Position numbers and translations under genes: made by a program
Part shown: piece after piece, positions 5,201 to 7,469 of the stretch
Layout: each line of letters opens with the position of its first letter
Position numbering within the stretch: the stretch's first letter is position 1
Notes under the pieces: model-generated
Told to the model about the DNA's origin: nothing
The model's input: the letters and a program-made list of their open reading frames with translations, nothing else
Database searches by the model: none
DNA from: CAZWVM01 sp964637705
Lineage (GTDB): Bacteria > UBA8481
Assembly: GCA_964637705.1 (NCBI GenBank)
Contig: CAZWVM010000176.1
Coordinates: forward strand, 1 to 7,469
Length of the DNA: 7,469 nt
Direction: 5' to 3'

Positions 5201-7469
5201 CACATCTCCTCCTTTTCCGGGGCGCCGACCTCGGCCGGCGGCACGGATCCGGCCCCGGCCCCCGCGAGCGTCTGGGCCAGCCGCATCGCCGTCTCCAGGT
5301 CCTCGGCGATGCGGAACGGGAAATCCGACGCGAGGGCGAGGACCTTCTCCTGGATCTCGCCGCGCACGACGAGGACGAGCGTCGAACCGTTGGCGCGGCA
5401 CTTCCAGGAACTGCGGAGAATCTGCCAGAGGCCGCCGTCGGTGACCTTGAGGGCGTCGAGGAGGTTGATGACGACGGGCGCGCGGTGCGCCTTGAGCCAA
5501 TCCGCGATCCTCGATATGAGGTTCCTCCCGGTATCGATGTTGAGGCAGCCCGCGATCGTGCACCAGAGCGCATCACCCTCCCGGCGCTCGTGCACCGCCC
5601 CCTCCTTCTCCGCCTCCTCCAATCCCATCGTCTCGATGAAGAGCTCGATGAGCCGGGGATTGAACTGCGTTCCCGCCGCCTCCTTCAGGCGCCCGATGGC
5701 CTCGCCGGTGGAGACGCCCTTCCGGTAGGGCCGGTCCGTCGTCATCGCGTCGTACGCGTCGGCGATCGCGACGATCTGGGCCGCGACCGGGATTTCGGGC
5801 CCCTTGAGGCCGTCGGGATAGCCCGACCCGTCCCAGCGCTCGTGGTGATGGCGGACGATCTGGCGGGCGGCCTTGAGGTAGCGGGATCCCGAGAGGATCT
5901 CGAAGCCCAGCATCGGGTGCCGCTTCATCTCCTCGTATTCCTCGCGCGTCAGCGTGCCCGTCTTCTTCAGGCTCGTGTCGGGCATGGCGACCTTGCCGAT
6001 GTCGTGGAGGATGGCCCCGATCCGGATCCCGTCGATCTCCTCCTCGCTCATCCCGAGGGTGCGGGCGAGGGCGGTGGAGTAGGAGAGGACGTTCTCGGTG
6101 TGCATACCGGTGTAGGCGTCGCGCTTGTCGATGACGCCGGCGAGCGCGGTGAGCACCTCGATGTAGGCCTGCCGGGAATCCGCGGCGGTCTTGGCCTCGA
6201 GGATGGTGAGCGAGACGAGGTCGGCGAAGGCCTCGACCGTGGCGACGGTCTCGTCGGAGAGACTCCCCTCCTCGCCGGAGACGCAGATCGCGATGACGCC
6301 GAGAGTCTTCTGGCGGGCGCGCAAGGGCACACAGGCGTATTCCTCGGAAGAGGTCCGCCCGTCCCCGGCGCGGAACCGCTCGGTCCGCCCGGTCGCGGCC
6401 GCGCGCGGGATGGCGCGGTACAGCTCGTCGCCAGGCCGGCTCTCGACGGGATAATCCTGGCCGCGCATGTAGGCGGAGAGGAACCCGGCGGCGGCGACAC
6501 CCTCGATCCTCGTGCCCTCCTCGTTGACGAGGTAGACGGCGACGCGCGTCACGTGCCCGTGCCGCCGAACCTCCTCGCAGACGGCCCGGACCTGCGCCTC
6601 GAAGCCGTGGACCGCGAGCACGTTGCGGCACATGGCGAGCGCCATCTCGATCCGGGCCCGCTCGCGAACCAGTTCCTCCGTGCGCTCGGCGACGCGATCG
6701 CGGCTGAGCTCGAGCTTCTCGGCCATGGCGTTGAAGTCGCGCGCAAGGTCGCCCAGCTCGTCGCCCCGCGACGCGGCGAGGCGCGCGTGGAGCTGCTCGT
6801 CGGCGAGGCGGCGCGTCATGCCGACCATCTCCCGGACCGGCTTCACGATCGTCGTCGCAAAGACGAGCGCGGCAAAGGTGACGAGCCCGACGGCGGCGAC
6901 GACGACGAGCAGGGTCAGGTTCCTGACGCGGCGAACCGGGGCGAGGAACTGCTCCTCCGGCATCGAAGCCCCGACGTGCACCGGGGTCCCCTCGACCGGG
7001 CCGACGGCCGCGACGTGCCCCTCGTACTCGATCCATCGCTCGCTCTCGTAGGGCAGGCCCAGGAGCGGCCGGTTCGCGGCCTCGTCGGTGGTGAAGATCC
7101 TCCCGTCGAGGATGAAGAACCCGGCGACGGGCCGCCCCTCCCCGATGTTCGCCCGCGCGACGCGTTCCATCAGGAGCTCGGGACGGAAGAAGAAATGGAT
7201 CGTTCCGCGCGCCTCGCCGCGCGTCACCGGGCGCGAAACGCAGAAGAGGTCGGATCCCGTGATGGCGATGCGCCGTGCGTCCACCGGGACCGTGTCGACC
7301 ATGCCGGGCTTCAGCACCGCGATGTTGGGGCCCTTCGGGAAGGTGGCGATGACGCCAAGGAACCTCTCGTCACGGGCGAGGTGGTGGCCGAAGGTGCGCT
7401 CGATGATCTCCCGGAGGATCGAGACGTCCTTCGTCTCGACGTAGCGCAGGTAGAGCTCGAAGTTGCGGT
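5200..7469 (-). CDS. HAMP-GAF-HD-GYP-STAS receptor, predicted c-di-GMP phosphodiesterase, 5'-truncated
   Basis: The frame is open to the right edge, giving 755 visible residues, so the N-terminus and its first membrane helix lie outside the window. A GTG at 7317 is an internal codon and serves here only as residue 1. Domains in order: extracytoplasmic sensor (up to residue 132), membrane helix (133-157, bases 6847-6921), HAMP (158-210), coiled coil (about 200-228), GAF (about 235-375), HD-GYP (about 385-563) and a STAS-like domain (about 575-685). The HD-GYP metal and signature residues are intact: His406, LHDIGK (His438, Asp439; bases 6001-6006), RHP (His467), HHHERWDGSGYPDGLKG (His490-His491 and GYP 499-501, bases 5815-5823) and ADAYDAM (Asp520). 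Active hydrolysis of c-di-GMP is therefore expected. The tail region VVINLLDALKVTDGGLWQIL fits the STAS strand-helix core, with Asp627 where SpoIIAA-type proteins have the phosphorylated Ser. An external signal probably passes through HAMP to GAF and HD-GYP; the STAS part may bind a regulator. The stop overlaps the zinc-ribbon start. Confidence 0.9.
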   Translation of the reverse strand, partial: RNFELYLRYVETKDVSILREIIERTFGHHLARDERFLGVIATFPKGPNIAVLKPGMVDTVPVDARRIAITGSDLFCVSRPVTRGEARGTIHFFFRPELLMERVARANIGEGRPVAGFFILDGRIFTTDEAANRPLLGLPYESERWIEYEGHVAAVGPVEGTPVHVGASMPEEQFLAPVRRVRNLTLLVVVAAVGLVTFAALVFATTIVKPVREMVGMTRRLADEQLHARLAASRGDELGDLARDFNAMAEKLELSRDRVAERTEELVRERARIEMALAMCRNVLAVHGFEAQVRAVCEEVRRHGHVTRVAVYLVNEEGTRIEGVAAAGFLSAYMRGQDYPVESRPGDELYRAIPRAAATGRTERFRAGDGRTSSEEYACVPLRARQKTLGVIAICVSGEEGSLSDETVATVEAFADLVSLTILEAKTAADSRQAYIEVLTALAGVIDKRDAYTGMHTENVLSYSTALARTLGMSEEEIDGIRIGAILHDIGKVAMPDTSLKKTGTLTREEYEEMKRHPMLGFEILSGSRYLKAARQIVRHHHERWDGSGYPDGLKGPEIPVAAQIVAIADAYDAMTTDRPYRKGVSTGEAIGRLKEAAGTQFNPRLIELFIETMGLEEAEKEGAVHERREGDALWCTIAGCLNIDTGRNLISRIADWLKAHRAPVVINLLDALKVTDGGLWQILRSSWKCRANGSTLVLVVRGEIQEKVLALASDFPFRIAEDLETAMRLAQTLAGAGAGSVPPAEVGAPEKEEM
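5206..5214 (-). promoter_or_regulatory. Strong ribosome binding site for the zinc-ribbon gene
   Basis: On the minus strand AAGGAGGAG lies inside the terminal KEE codons of the receptor gene, with 7 bases between AAGGAGG and the ATG. It fixes the start of the 50-residue protein and explains the Glu/Lys-rich end of the receptor. Confidence 0.75.

Noticed and set aside
5081..5728. Plus-strand open frame opposite the receptor and zinc-ribbon genes
   Set aside because: The product is Ser/Arg-rich without domains, and it lies opposite conserved HD-GYP, STAS and zinc-ribbon coding sequence.
7315..7317. GTG at 7317 as the start of the HD-GYP receptor
   Set aside because: The frame stays open with coding-like codons to the right edge, and starting here would leave a sensor region with no first membrane helix.

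Overview
The window is about two-thirds G+C. Nearly every base lies in protein-coding sequence, and strong G/C preference at third codon positions creates long shadow frames opposite and beside the real genes. The gene set (FecR-domain protein, membrane-anchored HAMP-GAF-HD-GYP receptor, CobS, three-helix EEP protein) fits a GC-rich, probably Gram-negative-type bacterium. The phylum cannot be settled from the sequence alone. There is no sign of phage, transposon, CRISPR, tRNA or rRNA.

Left part, plus strand (1-4152): four genes packed head to tail. They are a polytopic membrane protein resembling the TctA/DUF112 permease family (its N-terminus lies outside the window), a YdjM/DUF457-type membrane-bound putative metal-dependent hydrolase with a large hydrophilic insertion, a membrane-anchored endonuclease/exonuclease/phosphatase (EEP) family protein, and CobS, the cobalamin synthase that joins the lower ligand to adenosylcobinamide-GDP. 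The junctions are a 1-base gap, a probable CTGA overlap with a CTG start codon, and a bridge in which a 10-codon mini-ORF starts on one stop and ends on the next start. This suggests one transcript with coupled translation, although the functions do not form an obvious pathway beyond all being membrane proteins.

Middle (4153-5044): a 67-base gap holds a good sigma70-like promoter (TTGATT, 18-base spacer, TACAAT) that should drive a monocistronic gene for a single-pass membrane protein with a FecR domain and a proline/alanine-rich tail.

Right part, minus strand (5048-7469): a large receptor runs in from beyond the right edge. It has an extracytoplasmic sensor region, a membrane helix, HAMP, a coiled coil, GAF, an HD-GYP domain with all metal-site motifs and the GYP signature (predicted c-di-GMP phosphodiesterase), and a C-terminal STAS-like domain. 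Its stop codon overlaps the start of a 50-residue double-CxxC zinc-ribbon protein that has an ideal ribosome binding site. This operon converges with the FecR gene, leaving only three bases between the two stop codons.

The observations most worth following are the HD-GYP-STAS fusion with Asp at the usual phospho-Ser site and its coupled zinc-ribbon partner, the enlarged YdjM-like protein, and the unusual start arrangements in the left operon. I did not find clear evidence of an entirely new multi-gene system.
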